From Limnohabitans sp. MORI2 (lineage in GTDB: Bacteria; Pseudomonadota; Gammaproteobacteria; Burkholderiales; Burkholderiaceae_C), in contig NZ_AP027058.1 of the NCBI RefSeq assembly GCF_027925025.1, positions 682,001 through 746,000 on the forward strand: 64,000 nt of DNA, given 5' to 3'. A program made the translations under genes and the position numbers. Positions 45,250 to 53,933 of the stretch are shown piece by piece. The first letter of the stretch is position 1. Each line of letters begins with the position of its first letter. The notes below the pieces were generated by a model, which worked only from the letters and a program-made list of their open reading frames with translations, made no database searches and had not been told where the DNA came from.

Positions 45250-47424
45250 ATGCACACCCATTACCTTGCCCGTTCCATTTTTGTGCCTTTTGCACTCAGT
45301 GCTACCGCGGTCTTGGCGCAGCAAGCCACAGCGCCTGCTGCTGCCCCTTCGGACATGGGGCGCATCGAAATTACCAGCGGCCGTGACAACGACACACAGC
45401 AGCGCCGTGAATCCACCGCCAGCAAAATTGTGATTGGTCGTGAAGAGATTGAGCGCCAAGGTGATTCCAACTTGGGCGAAATTTTGAAGCGCATGCCTGG
45501 CATCACCTTGGGCGGTGCGCCTGGGCGAGGCGGCGGTATTCGCATGCGTGGCTTGAGCCAAGGCTACACACAAATCTTGCTTGATGGTCAGCGTGTGCCG
45601 CCCGGCTTTAACGTCGAGTCACTCACGCCCGAGATGATTGAGCGCGTTGAAATTTACCGCGCGCCCACGGCGGAGACCGGTGCACAGGCCATTGCAGGCA
45701 CCGTCAACATCATCACCCGCGAAGGCCGCAAAGGCATGCCCACCGAGCTGAAAGTGGGCTCGTCGTTTCAAGGGGGCTATGCGTCGCCGACCGCTTCAGT
45801 GGTCAAGTACCACGATGCGGATCAATGGACCGCCAACTACACACTGTCTGTGAACCGATACGCAGCGCCGGACCACAGTGAGAACGATTTAACGCGCACA
45901 GAAACCGTGGGTGCGAATTCGTACAAAACAGACCGTCAACGCGTGAGCGATAGCCATTACGCTCGCGAAGGTCTGCATGCGACGGCCCGTTTGCAGCTCA
46001 AGGGCGATCCAGGTGAAACCTTCACACTGATGCCATTCATCGCCCTGTCACAAGGCACAACGCCCGGAACGATTTTGGCGACGCAAACATCGACCAACCC
46101 GACCACCGCGGTTGGCTCAGCCACGGCCACCAACGAAAACCAAAATCATTTTGCGGTGATGCGCTTGAATGGCCAATGGCGACGCAAGCTCTCGGCCGAC
46201 AGCAGCATGGAATGGAAGTTCAATGTCGGTGGGTGGAACAGCCACAACGAATACCAACAAACATCGACAGCACCTCGCTTATTGCCCGCCCTGTCTGAAA
46301 ACTCACATGTTCAAGATCGCTCAGCAAGTCTCAGCGGCAAGTACACCAACGTGAGGGGTGGAGGACATCAGTGGGTGAGTGGAGCCGAGGCCGAATCGGT
46401 GCGACGCACACAGACCGTGGTGGGTGCTTACCAAAGCGTGGCGGGCAGTGCGGACTACCAAGCCAGCTCCATGCGCTACGCCGTGTATTCGCAAGACGAG
46501 TGGCAACTCACACCTCACTGGGCCACGCACCTAGGCGCGCGCTACGAGGGCTTGACCACCGAAGGCAACACCTCAGCAGGTGATGTGACCAACCGTAACA
46601 GCGTGTTCACCCCTTTGTTGCATGCCATGTGGCGACCTGATCCTGACAGCCGTGATCAAGTGCGCATGAGCCTCACGCGCAGCTTCAAAACGCCCACCAT
46701 GCCCACGCTGTTGGCGCGTCGCGCCTACACGCGTGATGACAACACCGCGACCAACCCCGATGTCTCTGGCAACCCCAATCTCAAACCTGAGATTGCGACA
46801 GGCCTAGATGTGGCCGTCGAGCGTTATTTGCCTCAAGGTGGCGTGTTGAGTGCCAGTGCTTTTCATCGCAAGGTGCAAAACCTGATTCGCAATGTGACCA
46901 CGCAAGAGTCGAGTGGGCGCTGGCTGTCTAGCCCGCAAAACATCAGTGAAGCCGTCACCGAGGGTGTTGAGCTGGAAGCGAAGTTCCGCATGGACCAATG
47001 GATCGCCGATGCACCGCACATTGACCTGCGTAACAACCTGAGCTTTTACCGCTCCCGCGTGCTCAGCATCATGGGGCCAGACAACCGTCTCGACCAACAA
47101 CCGAGTATGACGGCCAACTTCGGTGCGGATTACAAACTCAAGTCGGCGCCGCTCACGGTCGGCGGCAACATCAGCTACAACCCCGGCTACAGCACGCGCT
47201 TGAGTGCAGAGCAGTTGAGTCTCATTTCGCAAAAACGTGTCATGGATGTGTACGGTTTGTGGCGTGTCGATGGCACGACCGCTTGGCGTGTCACCCTCAG
47301 CAACCTCAATCCGCTCAACTACAACACGGGTAGCATCTACAGCGGCAACGGCGTGGTTGAAAACAGCCACACCACCAACCGCAGCTGGACCAATGTGCAA
47401 ATCCTCTTGGAGAAAAAACTATGA
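45250..47424 (+). CDS. TonB-dependent outer membrane receptor
   Basis: A 724-residue receptor. A signal peptide (FVPFALSATAVLAQQ) is followed by a plug domain: ASKIVIGREEIERQGDSNLG, EILKRMPGI, GGIRMRGLSQGYTQILLDGQ, RVEIYRAPTAETGAQAIAGT and VNIITREG. A 22-strand barrel follows, ending SWTNVQILLEKKL with alternate hydrophobics. NPNLKPEIATGLDVAVERYL is the usual late-barrel signature. No periplasmic binder, ABC gene or Fur box was spotted beside it. Its stop overlaps the next gene as ATGA, so receptor and hydrolase are probably made together. Ligand unknown. Confidence 0.94.
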   Translation: MHTHYLARSIFVPFALSATAVLAQQATAPAAAPSDMGRIEITSGRDNDTQQRRESTASKIVIGREEIERQGDSNLGEILKRMPGITLGGAPGRGGGIRMRGLSQGYTQILLDGQRVPPGFNVESLTPEMIERVEIYRAPTAETGAQAIAGTVNIITREGRKGMPTELKVGSSFQGGYASPTASVVKYHDADQWTANYTLSVNRYAAPDHSENDLTRTETVGANSYKTDRQRVSDSHYAREGLHATARLQLKGDPGETFTLMPFIALSQGTTPGTILATQTSTNPTTAVGSATATNENQNHFAVMRLNGQWRRKLSADSSMEWKFNVGGWNSHNEYQQTSTAPRLLPALSENSHVQDRSASLSGKYTNVRGGGHQWVSGAEAESVRRTQTVVGAYQSVAGSADYQASSMRYAVYSQDEWQLTPHWATHLGARYEGLTTEGNTSAGDVTNRNSVFTPLLHAMWRPDPDSRDQVRMSLTRSFKTPTMPTLLARRAYTRDDNTATNPDVSGNPNLKPEIATGLDVAVERYLPQGGVLSASAFHRKVQNLIRNVTTQESSGRWLSSPQNISEAVTEGVELEAKFRMDQWIADAPHIDLRNNLSFYRSRVLSIMGPDNRLDQQPSMTANFGADYKLKSAPLTVGGNISYNPGYSTRLSAEQLSLISQKRVMDVYGLWRVDGTTAWRVTLSNLNPLNYNTGSIYSGNGVVENSHTTNRSWTNVQILLEKKL

Positions 47425-48278
47425 CGCAACGTGACGGCGCTTGGTACGACCGCATGTACAACAACCGCGCGCTTGTCCCCGAGTTCGCTGAGCACTTTGC
47501 ATACTGGCGCAACACTTCGGCGCAAGTGCGAGCCACGCATCGTTGCTTTCAAGACGTGGCCTATGGCCGTGGTTTGAATGAAACCTTGGATATTTTCCCG
47601 AGTGACACAACAGCTGACAAAGCCCCTGTGGTGGTGTTCATTCATGGCGGTTATTGGCGCTCGCTCGACAAAGCGGATCACTCATTCATTGCACCCACCT
47701 TCACCGCACAAGGCGCGCATGTGGTGGTGCCCAACTATGCCTTGTGCCCCGCAGTGACGGTGTCTGACATCACATTGCAAATGGTCAAAGCTGTGGCATG
47801 GGTGTGGCGCAACATCCACCGTTTTGGCGGTGACCCGAGTCGCATCACCCTCGTGGGGCACTCAGCGGGTGGTCATTTGGCAGCCATGTTGCTGGCGTGC
47901 GATTGGCCTGCCTTCGCCGCTGATTTGCCAGCGCATTTGGTTACCAAAGCGTTGTCGATTTCAGGTTTGTACGAGCTGCAGTCTGTGCAAGCTGCGCCTT
48001 ACCTCAAAGACAGTTTGCGCCTCACCGATGACGTGGTGTTGCGCAACAGCCCAGCATGGATGCCCGCACCTAAGAAAGGCATGCTTTACAGCGTGGCCGG
48101 TGGCATCGAGAGCGAAGAGTTCATTCGTCACAACCTGCTCATTCAGCAGTCTTGGGGCAAAGGCTGCGTGCCTGTGGCTGAGACCTTGGAAGGCTTGCAA
48201 CACTTCAGCATCGTTGAGGCGTTGACTCAACCAGGCCATCGTTTGAACACCTTGGCCATTGAGCTGCTGAACAAGTAA
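47421..48278 (+). CDS. Alpha/beta hydrolase (kynurenine formamidase/BD-FAE-like)
   Basis: A 285-residue serine hydrolase. The oxyanion motif VVVFIHGGYWRSLDKADHSF is followed by the nucleophile elbow TLVGHSAGGHLAAML and the His in LQHFSIVEAL near the C-terminus. This arrangement matches arylformamidase-like and BD-FAE esterases. The start ATG overlaps the TonB receptor stop, so a role in processing the imported ligand is an attractive inference. A tryptophan-catabolism role is possible, but kynA and kynU are not nearby. It ends at a strong hairpin. Confidence 0.88.
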   Translation: MTQRDGAWYDRMYNNRALVPEFAEHFAYWRNTSAQVRATHRCFQDVAYGRGLNETLDIFPSDTTADKAPVVVFIHGGYWRSLDKADHSFIAPTFTAQGAHVVVPNYALCPAVTVSDITLQMVKAVAWVWRNIHRFGGDPSRITLVGHSAGGHLAAMLLACDWPAFAADLPAHLVTKALSISGLYELQSVQAAPYLKDSLRLTDDVVLRNSPAWMPAPKKGMLYSVAGGIESEEFIRHNLLIQQSWGKGCVPVAETLEGLQHFSIVEALTQPGHRLNTLAIELLNK

Positions 48279-48302
48279 ATACACCAAGCTGAACCAGCGC
48301 AA

Positions 48303-48343
48303 TAAAAAAGCCTGTCATGCGTAAAGCAGACAGGCTTTTTGTT
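48303..48343. terminator. Terminator between hydrolase gene and guaC
   Basis: AAAAAGCCTGTC (48305-48316) pairs with GACAGGCTTTTT, with a loop of about 12 bases. A-rich and T-rich flanks allow action on both converging genes. Confidence 0.85.
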
Positions 48344-48361
48344 AAGGGCCAAGCGCGAGGT

Positions 48362-49339
48362 TTACATCAACAGATGTTCGCCCGCGTTATCGCCGCCCAA
48401 GATGACGTAGTTCACCTTGCGCACATCCATCAACTTGGTGCCGCCGGCATAGCTGATCGAGCTTTGCACGTCTTGCTCCATTTCGATGAGTGTGTTGGCC
48501 AACTTGCCTTTGACGGGCTCGAGGATGCGTTTGCCTTCCACGTGCTTGTATTCGCCTTTGTTGAAGTCAGAGGCTGAGCCGTAATACTCTTTGAACAACT
48601 CGCCGTTGACTTCCACCGTCTTGCCTGGCGACTCTTCGTGGCCTGCAAACAGCGAGCCAATCATCACCATGCTGGCGCCAAAGCGAATGCTCTTGGCAAT
48701 GTCGCCGTGACTGCGAATGCCGCCGTCCGCAATGATGGGCTTGGTCGCCACGCGGGCGCACCACTTGAGCGCTGACAACTGCCAGCCGCCTGTGCCAAAA
48801 CCAGTTTTGAGTTTGGTGATACACACCTTGCCTGGACCCACACCCACTTTGGTCGCGTCAGCGCCCCAGTTTTCGAGGTCGATCACAGCTTCAGGTGTGG
48901 CCACGTTGCCCGCAATGATGAAGCTCTTTGGCAACTTGGCCTTGATGTAGCCAATCATGTCGCGCACGCTGTCGGCGTGGCCATGGGCAATGTCGATGGT
49001 GATGTATTCAGGTGTCAAACCAGCAGCGGCCAGTGTGTCCACTGTTTCGCGATCTGGGGCTTTGACGCCCAAAGAGATGGAGGCAAACACGCCCTTGGCA
49101 TGCATGTCTTTCACGAATTGGACGTTGTCCAAATCGAAACGATGCATCACATAGAAGTAGTTGTTTTGCGCCATCCACAAGCAGATGTTTTCATCCACCA
49201 CGGTTTTCATGTTGGCGGGCACAACTGGCAAGCGAAACTTGCGGCCACCGAGTTCAACACCTGCATCGCATTCAGAGCGGCTTTCCACGCGGCACTTGCG
49301 TGGCAGCAACAAGATGTTGTCGTAATCAAAAATTTCCAT
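48362..49339 (-). CDS. guaC: GMP reductase, B. subtilis/Staphylococcus-type
   Basis: A 325-residue TIM-barrel enzyme that reductively deaminates GMP to IMP. The catalytic Cys loop [20 protein letters not shown] has Lys where the E. coli type has Ser. [39 protein letters not shown] and [20 protein letters not shown] complete the active site. These variants place it in the Firmicutes-type GuaC branch rather than the E. coli branch, which suggests an old transfer or a widespread second type. It is divergent from uvrD. Confidence 0.95.
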   Translation of the reverse strand: MEIFDYDNILLLPRKCRVESRSECDAGVELGGRKFRLPVVPANMKTVVDENICLWMAQNNYFYVMHRFDLDNVQFVKDMHAKGVFASISLGVKAPDRETVDTLAAAGLTPEYITIDIAHGHADSVRDMIGYIKAKLPKSFIIAGNVATPEAVIDLENWGADATKVGVGPGKVCITKLKTGFGTGGWQLSALKWCARVATKPIIADGGIRSHGDIAKSIRFGASMVMIGSLFAGHEESPGKTVEVNGELFKEYYGSASDFNKGEYKHVEGKRILEPVKGKLANTLIEMEQDVQSSISYAGGTKLMDVRKVNYVILGGDNAGEHLLM

Positions 49340-49477
49340 TTCCCAAGCTCCAGAAAATAACGTTCGAAGATTGAGCGCTTGGCTTGGCCGGTTTTTTCAG
49401 GCGCAAAAGGCAGGCCAAAAAAAACCGAGCACAAGAATCTTGGGCCCGGTGGCTGATTCTAAACCTAAAATCTTTCG

Positions 49478-51880
49478 ATGCATTTTTCACCCGATACCTC
49501 GCCCTTGCTCCAAGGCCTCAACAACGAGCAAGCTGCCGCAGTCACGCTGCCGCAGGCACATGCGCTCATCTTGGCGGGCGCGGGTTCGGGCAAGACGCGG
49601 GTGCTGACCACGCGCATTGCGTGGCTCATGCAAACGGGGCAGGTGTCGCCGGGGGGCATCTTGGCGGTTACGTTTACCAACAAGGCTGCCAAAGAAATGC
49701 TCACGCGTTTGTCGGCCATGTTGCCGGTGAATGTGCGTGGCATGTGGGTGGGCACGTTTCACGGGCTGTGCAACCGTTTTTTGCGCGCCCACTGGAAGCT
49801 GGCCAATTTGCCACAGACCTTTCAAATTTTGGACACGCAAGACCAGCTCAGCGCCATCAAGCGTTTGAGCAAACAGTTCAACGTGGATGACGAGCGTTTT
49901 CCCCCCAAAGAAACCATGCGCTTCATAGCCGGTTGCAAAGAAGACGGCTTGCGCCCCAAAGATGTGGTGGCCCGCGACCCCGATGATCGCAAACGTGTGG
50001 AACTGTACGAGCTGTACGAAGCCCAATGCCAACGCGAAGGCGTGGTGGACTTTGGTGAGCTCATGCTTCGCTCCTACGAGCTGCTGCGCGACAACGAAGC
50101 CGTGCGCGAGCACTACCGTCGCCGCTTTCAGCACATCTTGGTGGACGAGTTTCAAGACACCAACAAGCTGCAATACGCTTGGCTCAAGCAACTCGCTGGG
50201 CCAGTGGGCCAAGGCGGCGGAGCCATCTTGGCCGTGGGTGACGATGACCAAAGCATTTACGCCTTCCGTGGCGCACGCGTGGGCAATATGGCTGACTTTG
50301 TGCGCGAGTACCAAGTGACGCACCAAATCAAACTGGAGCAAAACTACCGCAGCTACAGCAATATTTTGGACAGTGCCAACCACCTCATCAGTCACAACAA
50401 AGGCCGCTTGGGTAAAAACCTGCACACCACGCAGGGCGCAGGTGAGCCCGTGCGTGTGTATGAATCGCCCAGCGACTTTGCCGAAGCGCAATGGATGGTG
50501 GAAGAGATGAAGCAACTCTTGCGCGATGGTCAAAACGGCGATGGCAGCAACGGCGTGCAACACCGCGCCGAAATCGCGGTGCTCTACCGCAGCAACGCGC
50601 AAAGCCGCGTGATTGAAACTGCGCTCTTTAATGCCGCCATGCCTTACCGCGTGTATGGTGGTTTGCGCTTCTTTGAACGCGCTGAAATCAAACACGCCTT
50701 GGCCTATTTGCGCTTGCTAGAAAACCCACGCGACGACACCAGCTTTTTGCGTGTGGTCAACTTCCCGCCGCGCGGCATTGGCGCTCGCAGCATTGAGCAG
50801 CTGCAAGACGCCGCCCGCGCCATGGGTTGTGCCATGAGCGATGCCGTCACTGCGGTGGCGGGCAAAGCAGGTGCCAACCTCAGTGCCTTTGTCGCCAAGA
50901 TTGATGTGTTGCGCGAGCAAACGCAAGGCCAAAACCTGCGCCAAATCATTGAGCTGTTGCTCGACCACTCAGGCCTCATCACGCATTACCAAGGCGAACG
51001 CGAAGGCCAAGACCGCATTGAGAACTTGCAGGAATTGGTCAACGCCGCTGAAAGCTTTGTCACGCAAGAAGGTTTTGGCCGCGATGCCGTGGCCTTGCCC
51101 ATTGATGAGCATGGGGCCTCTGCCTTGAGTGACAACGCTGCCTCCAACAATGCCGTAAACCAAGCGACAGCGCAAACCATGATCAACGCCGACACGGGTG
51201 AAACCTTGTCGCCTTTGGCGGCCTTTTTGACGCACGCTGCTTTGGAAGCTGGCGACAACCAAGCCCAAGCAGGTCAAGACGCGATTCAGCTGATGACGGT
51301 GCATGCCTCAAAGGGCTTGGAGTTTGATTGCGTGTTCATCACGGGCATGGAAGAGGGCTTGTTCCCTCACGAGAACTCGATGAACGACTTTGACGGTCTT
51401 GAAGAAGAACGCCGCCTGATGTACGTGGCCATTACGCGTGCGCGCAAGCGTTTGTACCTCAGCCATTCGCAAACCCGCATGTTGCATGGCCAAACGCGCT
51501 ACAACTTGAAGAGCCGTTTCTTTGAAGAGTTGCCCGAGCACACGCTCAAGTGGATCACGCCTGCGCGTTCAGCGTTTGCAGATGCGATGCCCACCCGACG
51601 CGATGCCTGGCAGAACAACAACGGCTGGCAAAACAACGCATGGGGTGGCGGTGCAGCCACAGCCGTGGCGCCTAAGCCTGTGCCTCAGCGCGCAGCCCCT
51701 GTGACCAGTGGCCCGAATGCGTGGGTGCGCAGCGGTGTGCAAGTGTTCCACGCCAAGTTTGGCGAGGGAGCGGTGATCAGCATTGAAGGTGTGGGCGACG
51801 ATGCCCGTGCGCAAGTGAATTTCCCACGTCACGGCACCAAGTGGTTGGCGCTGAGTGTGGCTAAGCTCACACAGGTGTGA
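49478..51880 (+). CDS. uvrD: ATP-dependent DNA helicase UvrD/PcrA
   Basis: An 800-residue SF1A 3'-5' helicase for nucleotide-excision and mismatch repair. Motifs: LNNEQAAAVTLP (Q), LAGAGSGKTRVLTTRIAWL (I), VDEFQDTNKLQYAWL (II), AVGDDDQSIYAFRGA (III), LEQNYRSYSNIL (IV), LMTVHASKGLEFDCVFI (V) and YVAITRARKRLYLSHS (VI). The insert around 510-590 (NAAESFVTQEGFGRDAVALP) is longer than in E. coli. A C-terminal Tudor-like domain (FHAKFGEGAVISIEGVGDDA) is present, used for RNA polymerase contact in PcrA. Confidence 0.96.
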   Translation: MHFSPDTSPLLQGLNNEQAAAVTLPQAHALILAGAGSGKTRVLTTRIAWLMQTGQVSPGGILAVTFTNKAAKEMLTRLSAMLPVNVRGMWVGTFHGLCNRFLRAHWKLANLPQTFQILDTQDQLSAIKRLSKQFNVDDERFPPKETMRFIAGCKEDGLRPKDVVARDPDDRKRVELYELYEAQCQREGVVDFGELMLRSYELLRDNEAVREHYRRRFQHILVDEFQDTNKLQYAWLKQLAGPVGQGGGAILAVGDDDQSIYAFRGARVGNMADFVREYQVTHQIKLEQNYRSYSNILDSANHLISHNKGRLGKNLHTTQGAGEPVRVYESPSDFAEAQWMVEEMKQLLRDGQNGDGSNGVQHRAEIAVLYRSNAQSRVIETALFNAAMPYRVYGGLRFFERAEIKHALAYLRLLENPRDDTSFLRVVNFPPRGIGARSIEQLQDAARAMGCAMSDAVTAVAGKAGANLSAFVAKIDVLREQTQGQNLRQIIELLLDHSGLITHYQGEREGQDRIENLQELVNAAESFVTQEGFGRDAVALPIDEHGASALSDNAASNNAVNQATAQTMINADTGETLSPLAAFLTHAALEAGDNQAQAGQDAIQLMTVHASKGLEFDCVFITGMEEGLFPHENSMNDFDGLEEERRLMYVAITRARKRLYLSHSQTRMLHGQTRYNLKSRFFEELPEHTLKWITPARSAFADAMPTRRDAWQNNNGWQNNAWGGGAATAVAPKPVPQRAAPVTSGPNAWVRSGVQVFHAKFGEGAVISIEGVGDDARAQVNFPRHGTKWLALSVAKLTQV

Positions 51881-52657
51881 TCAAGCGTACAGCGTGTCTG
51901 ACGTGAAGCAGTCTTTGAAGCTGTAATACGTCGAGCAAAAAAACATCGACGCCAACATCAGCATGGCGGGCAGCATGGCCATCGCGGCAAATTCACCATC
52001 GCCCAAAGCGCTGCCAATGAGCGTGATTGCAAACATGGTGGCCACGAAGATCAATGCCCACATCAGGCCAAACACCAAAAACGCACGCCAATTGCTCAGG
52101 CACGCCACGGTGCTGAAAAACAAGCTTTTGGCCACAGGCACGCCATGCCAGTGGGTGAGTGCGGGCGCATGCCAAAATACCAGCGACAAGGGCAAGTACA
52201 GCATCATCGACAACCACATCGCGTTTTGAAACTCGGGCTTCATCAAGGTGTCCATCTCTAAGGACCCACCGCCCAGATACAAATTGGCAAAGTCACCCCC
52301 ATCCACCAAGGTGGACAGACCCATCACGCCCACAAAACACAGTGCGTAAATAAGACCCAACACCAGCATGTTGCGCTTGCCATCTGCGCCCGTTCTAAAA
52401 CCTGCGGCCAAGATGAAAGGCATGGGGAACTTGCCCAACTCCACCTCGCGAGTAGCGGCCATCAGGCCCAATGTGATCGCTGGCAACAACATGAGCGCCA
52501 AAAACTCGCCCAGCATTGGCACGAGTGAGAGGATGGACATGCTCGCCATGAACATGAAGAACAAGCCGGTGAGGGCGAGCGGTTGCTTCCAAAAAGCACG
52601 AATGCCTTGGCGCACCCAGAGCGAGCCAGTTTTTGCGGGGACGACGTTGAGTTTCAT
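51881..52657 (-). CDS. BPSS1780-family membrane protein
   Basis: A 258-residue protein with about six hydrophobic helices. It begins MKLNVVPAKTGSLWVRQGIR, the usual BPSS1780 start, followed by AFWKQPLALTGLFFMFMASM. VFWHAPALTHWHGVPVAKSL in the middle and CSTYYSFKDCF near the end are family marks. The family is mostly betaproteobacterial and without a known role. It follows thrB by 3 bases on the minus strand and abuts uvrD tail to tail. Confidence 0.88.
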   Translation of the reverse strand: MKLNVVPAKTGSLWVRQGIRAFWKQPLALTGLFFMFMASMSILSLVPMLGEFLALMLLPAITLGLMAATREVELGKFPMPFILAAGFRTGADGKRNMLVLGLIYALCFVGVMGLSTLVDGGDFANLYLGGGSLEMDTLMKPEFQNAMWLSMMLYLPLSLVFWHAPALTHWHGVPVAKSLFFSTVACLSNWRAFLVFGLMWALIFVATMFAITLIGSALGDGEFAAMAMLPAMLMLASMFFCSTYYSFKDCFTSDTLYA

Positions 52658-52660
52658 GGC

Positions 52661-53623
52661 TCAGAGTGTCACAGGATTGGCAATGCGTTGCTGCAACACA
52701 CGCTCAAAGTGTGTAGGGTCGTGGGGTTGCAACATGCTGGCTTCGCGTGGCAGGTAGAAGTCCCACAGGCGAGACGTCCAAAAACGCAAGGCGCCTGCAC
52801 GCAACATAGGGTTGAGCAGCTGGCGCTCAGCCGCGGTGAACGGGCGTACCGCTTGGTACGCATCGATAAAGGCCTTTGCCTTGACTGCATCGTGCGTGCC
52901 ATCAGCATGGGTAATGCACCAGTCGTTCAAACACACAGCCACATCAAACAACCAAGTGTCGACGCCTGCAAAGTAAAAGTCGAAGAAGCCTGTGAGTTCG
53001 GGTAATTCGGCTGTGCCATCAAACATCACGTTGTCGCGGAACAAATCGGCATGCACAGGGCCACGGGGCAGGGCGGTGTACGCCGATGACGCAGCAATGT
53101 GGTTTTGGTAGGCCAGCTCGGTTTGAATGAGCGCTGCTTGTGATTCGTTCAGATGTGGCAACACCACAGGCACGGTCTCGTTCCACCAAGGCAGGCCGCG
53201 CAAGTTGGGTTGTTGACGGTTGTAGTCGCGGCCAGCCAAGTGCATACGGGCCAGCATGTCACCCACCGCAGCGCAATGCGCATGTGTGGGGGCGAGTTCG
53301 CTTTTGCCACGCAAGCGGTTGACCACCGCCGCAGGCTTGCCTTCGACCGTGAGCAAGATGTCGCCATCTTGGTTAGACATCGGGTCGGGCACAGGAATAC
53401 CGCCTTGTGCCAAGTGTTTCATCAGGTACAGATAAAACGGCAGTTGCTCGTGGGTGAGGCGCTCAAACAGCGTGAGCACGTATTGGCCTTCGCTGCTGGT
53501 GAGGAAGTAATTGGTGTTCTCAATGCCACCTTGGATGCCTTTGAGTTCGACCAACTCGCCAAGCTTGAGTTGGGTCAGCAGTTCTTGTGCGGAGGACTCT
53601 GAAACTTCGGTGAAAACTGCCAT
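52661..53623 (-). CDS. thrB: Homoserine kinase (type II, APH-like fold)
   Basis: About 320 residues from ATG 53623 (MAVFTEVSESSAQELL); an open frame extends to 53653. This is the HSK2 homoserine kinase of betaproteobacteria and pseudomonads, in the aminoglycoside-phosphotransferase fold rather than the GHMP fold. It phosphorylates homoserine for threonine synthesis. GGIENTNYFLTSSEGQYVLT is the ATP-site region. The catalytic loop is PVHADLFRDNVMF, with metal ligands in LTGFFDFYFAGVD. LPREASMLQPHDPTHFERVL closes it. Confidence 0.95.
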   Translation of the reverse strand: MAVFTEVSESSAQELLTQLKLGELVELKGIQGGIENTNYFLTSSEGQYVLTLFERLTHEQLPFYLYLMKHLAQGGIPVPDPMSNQDGDILLTVEGKPAAVVNRLRGKSELAPTHAHCAAVGDMLARMHLAGRDYNRQQPNLRGLPWWNETVPVVLPHLNESQAALIQTELAYQNHIAASSAYTALPRGPVHADLFRDNVMFDGTAELPELTGFFDFYFAGVDTWLFDVAVCLNDWCITHADGTHDAVKAKAFIDAYQAVRPFTAAERQLLNPMLRAGALRFWTSRLWDFYLPREASMLQPHDPTHFERVLQQRIANPVTL

Positions 53624-53668
53624 GACTGCCAAGGTATTAAAAGTTGTCAGCATTGTAGTTGGCTTGTT

Positions 53669-53758
53669 TTGCTGGGCTCGCTTGTGGGTTGAGGGATGAG
53701 CGGGTTCCTCATGCTGGGGTACCAGAAATCGTCACCCGCTCATCCCTCAACCCACAAG
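53669..53758 (+). repeat. Hairpin unit 1 of the thrB-polA intergenic element
   Basis: The unit has four parts. A 14-base box TTGCTGGGCTCGCT (53669-53682) is followed by a 25-base left arm (53681-53705), then a 22-base loop box (53709-53730, TCATGCTGG then a variable base then GTACCAGAAATC). A 25-base right arm (53734-53758) is the exact reverse complement of the left arm. The arms start CTTGTGGGTT and end AACCCACAAG. No open frame here looks coding. Confidence 0.85.
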
Positions 53759-53819
53759 ACTACGGCCCGCATTTGGGCGACTTCACCGTAGGCGTGCCAA
53801 AACCTATGCCGCAGACTGG

Positions 53820-53904
53820 GCGTGACTGGTGGGCGTCGCCATGATTTCTGGTACTCCAGCATGAAGCAGCGACGCCTACCAGTCGCGCTCAGCGAGCCCA
53901 GCAA
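53820..53904 (-). repeat. Hairpin unit 2 of the thrB-polA intergenic element (inverted)
   Basis: On the minus strand it repeats the design of unit 1. The same 14-base box is at 53891-53904. A 20-base arm follows (53869-53888), then the same 22-base loop box with one change (53843-53864), and a complementary arm (53820-53839, two mismatches). The arm sequence (GCGACTGGTAGGCGTCGC core) is unrelated to unit 1. The 61 bases between units contain a short CTACGG/CCGTAG pair. Confidence 0.85.
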
Positions 53905-53933
53905 CAAAAACACACAAGGCACAATCACAACCT

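Noticed and set aside
49487..50695. A 402-codon minus-strand frame opposite uvrD
   Set aside because: Antisense shadow of the helicase gene.
53669..53904. Insertion sequence or MITE with the 14-base box as terminal inverted repeats
   Set aside because: No flanking target-site duplication could be seen and there is no transposase; kept as an unexplained repeat rather than called a mobile element.
53669..53904. Integron attC site
   Set aside because: The hairpins lack the core sites and the unpaired extrahelical bases expected, and there is no integrase or cassette gene.
53659..53928. Two short opposing frames (about 61 codons each) in the thrB-polA gap
   Set aside because: They lie across the inverted-repeat units, start at poor codons and have repeat-derived sequence; the non-coding explanation is better.
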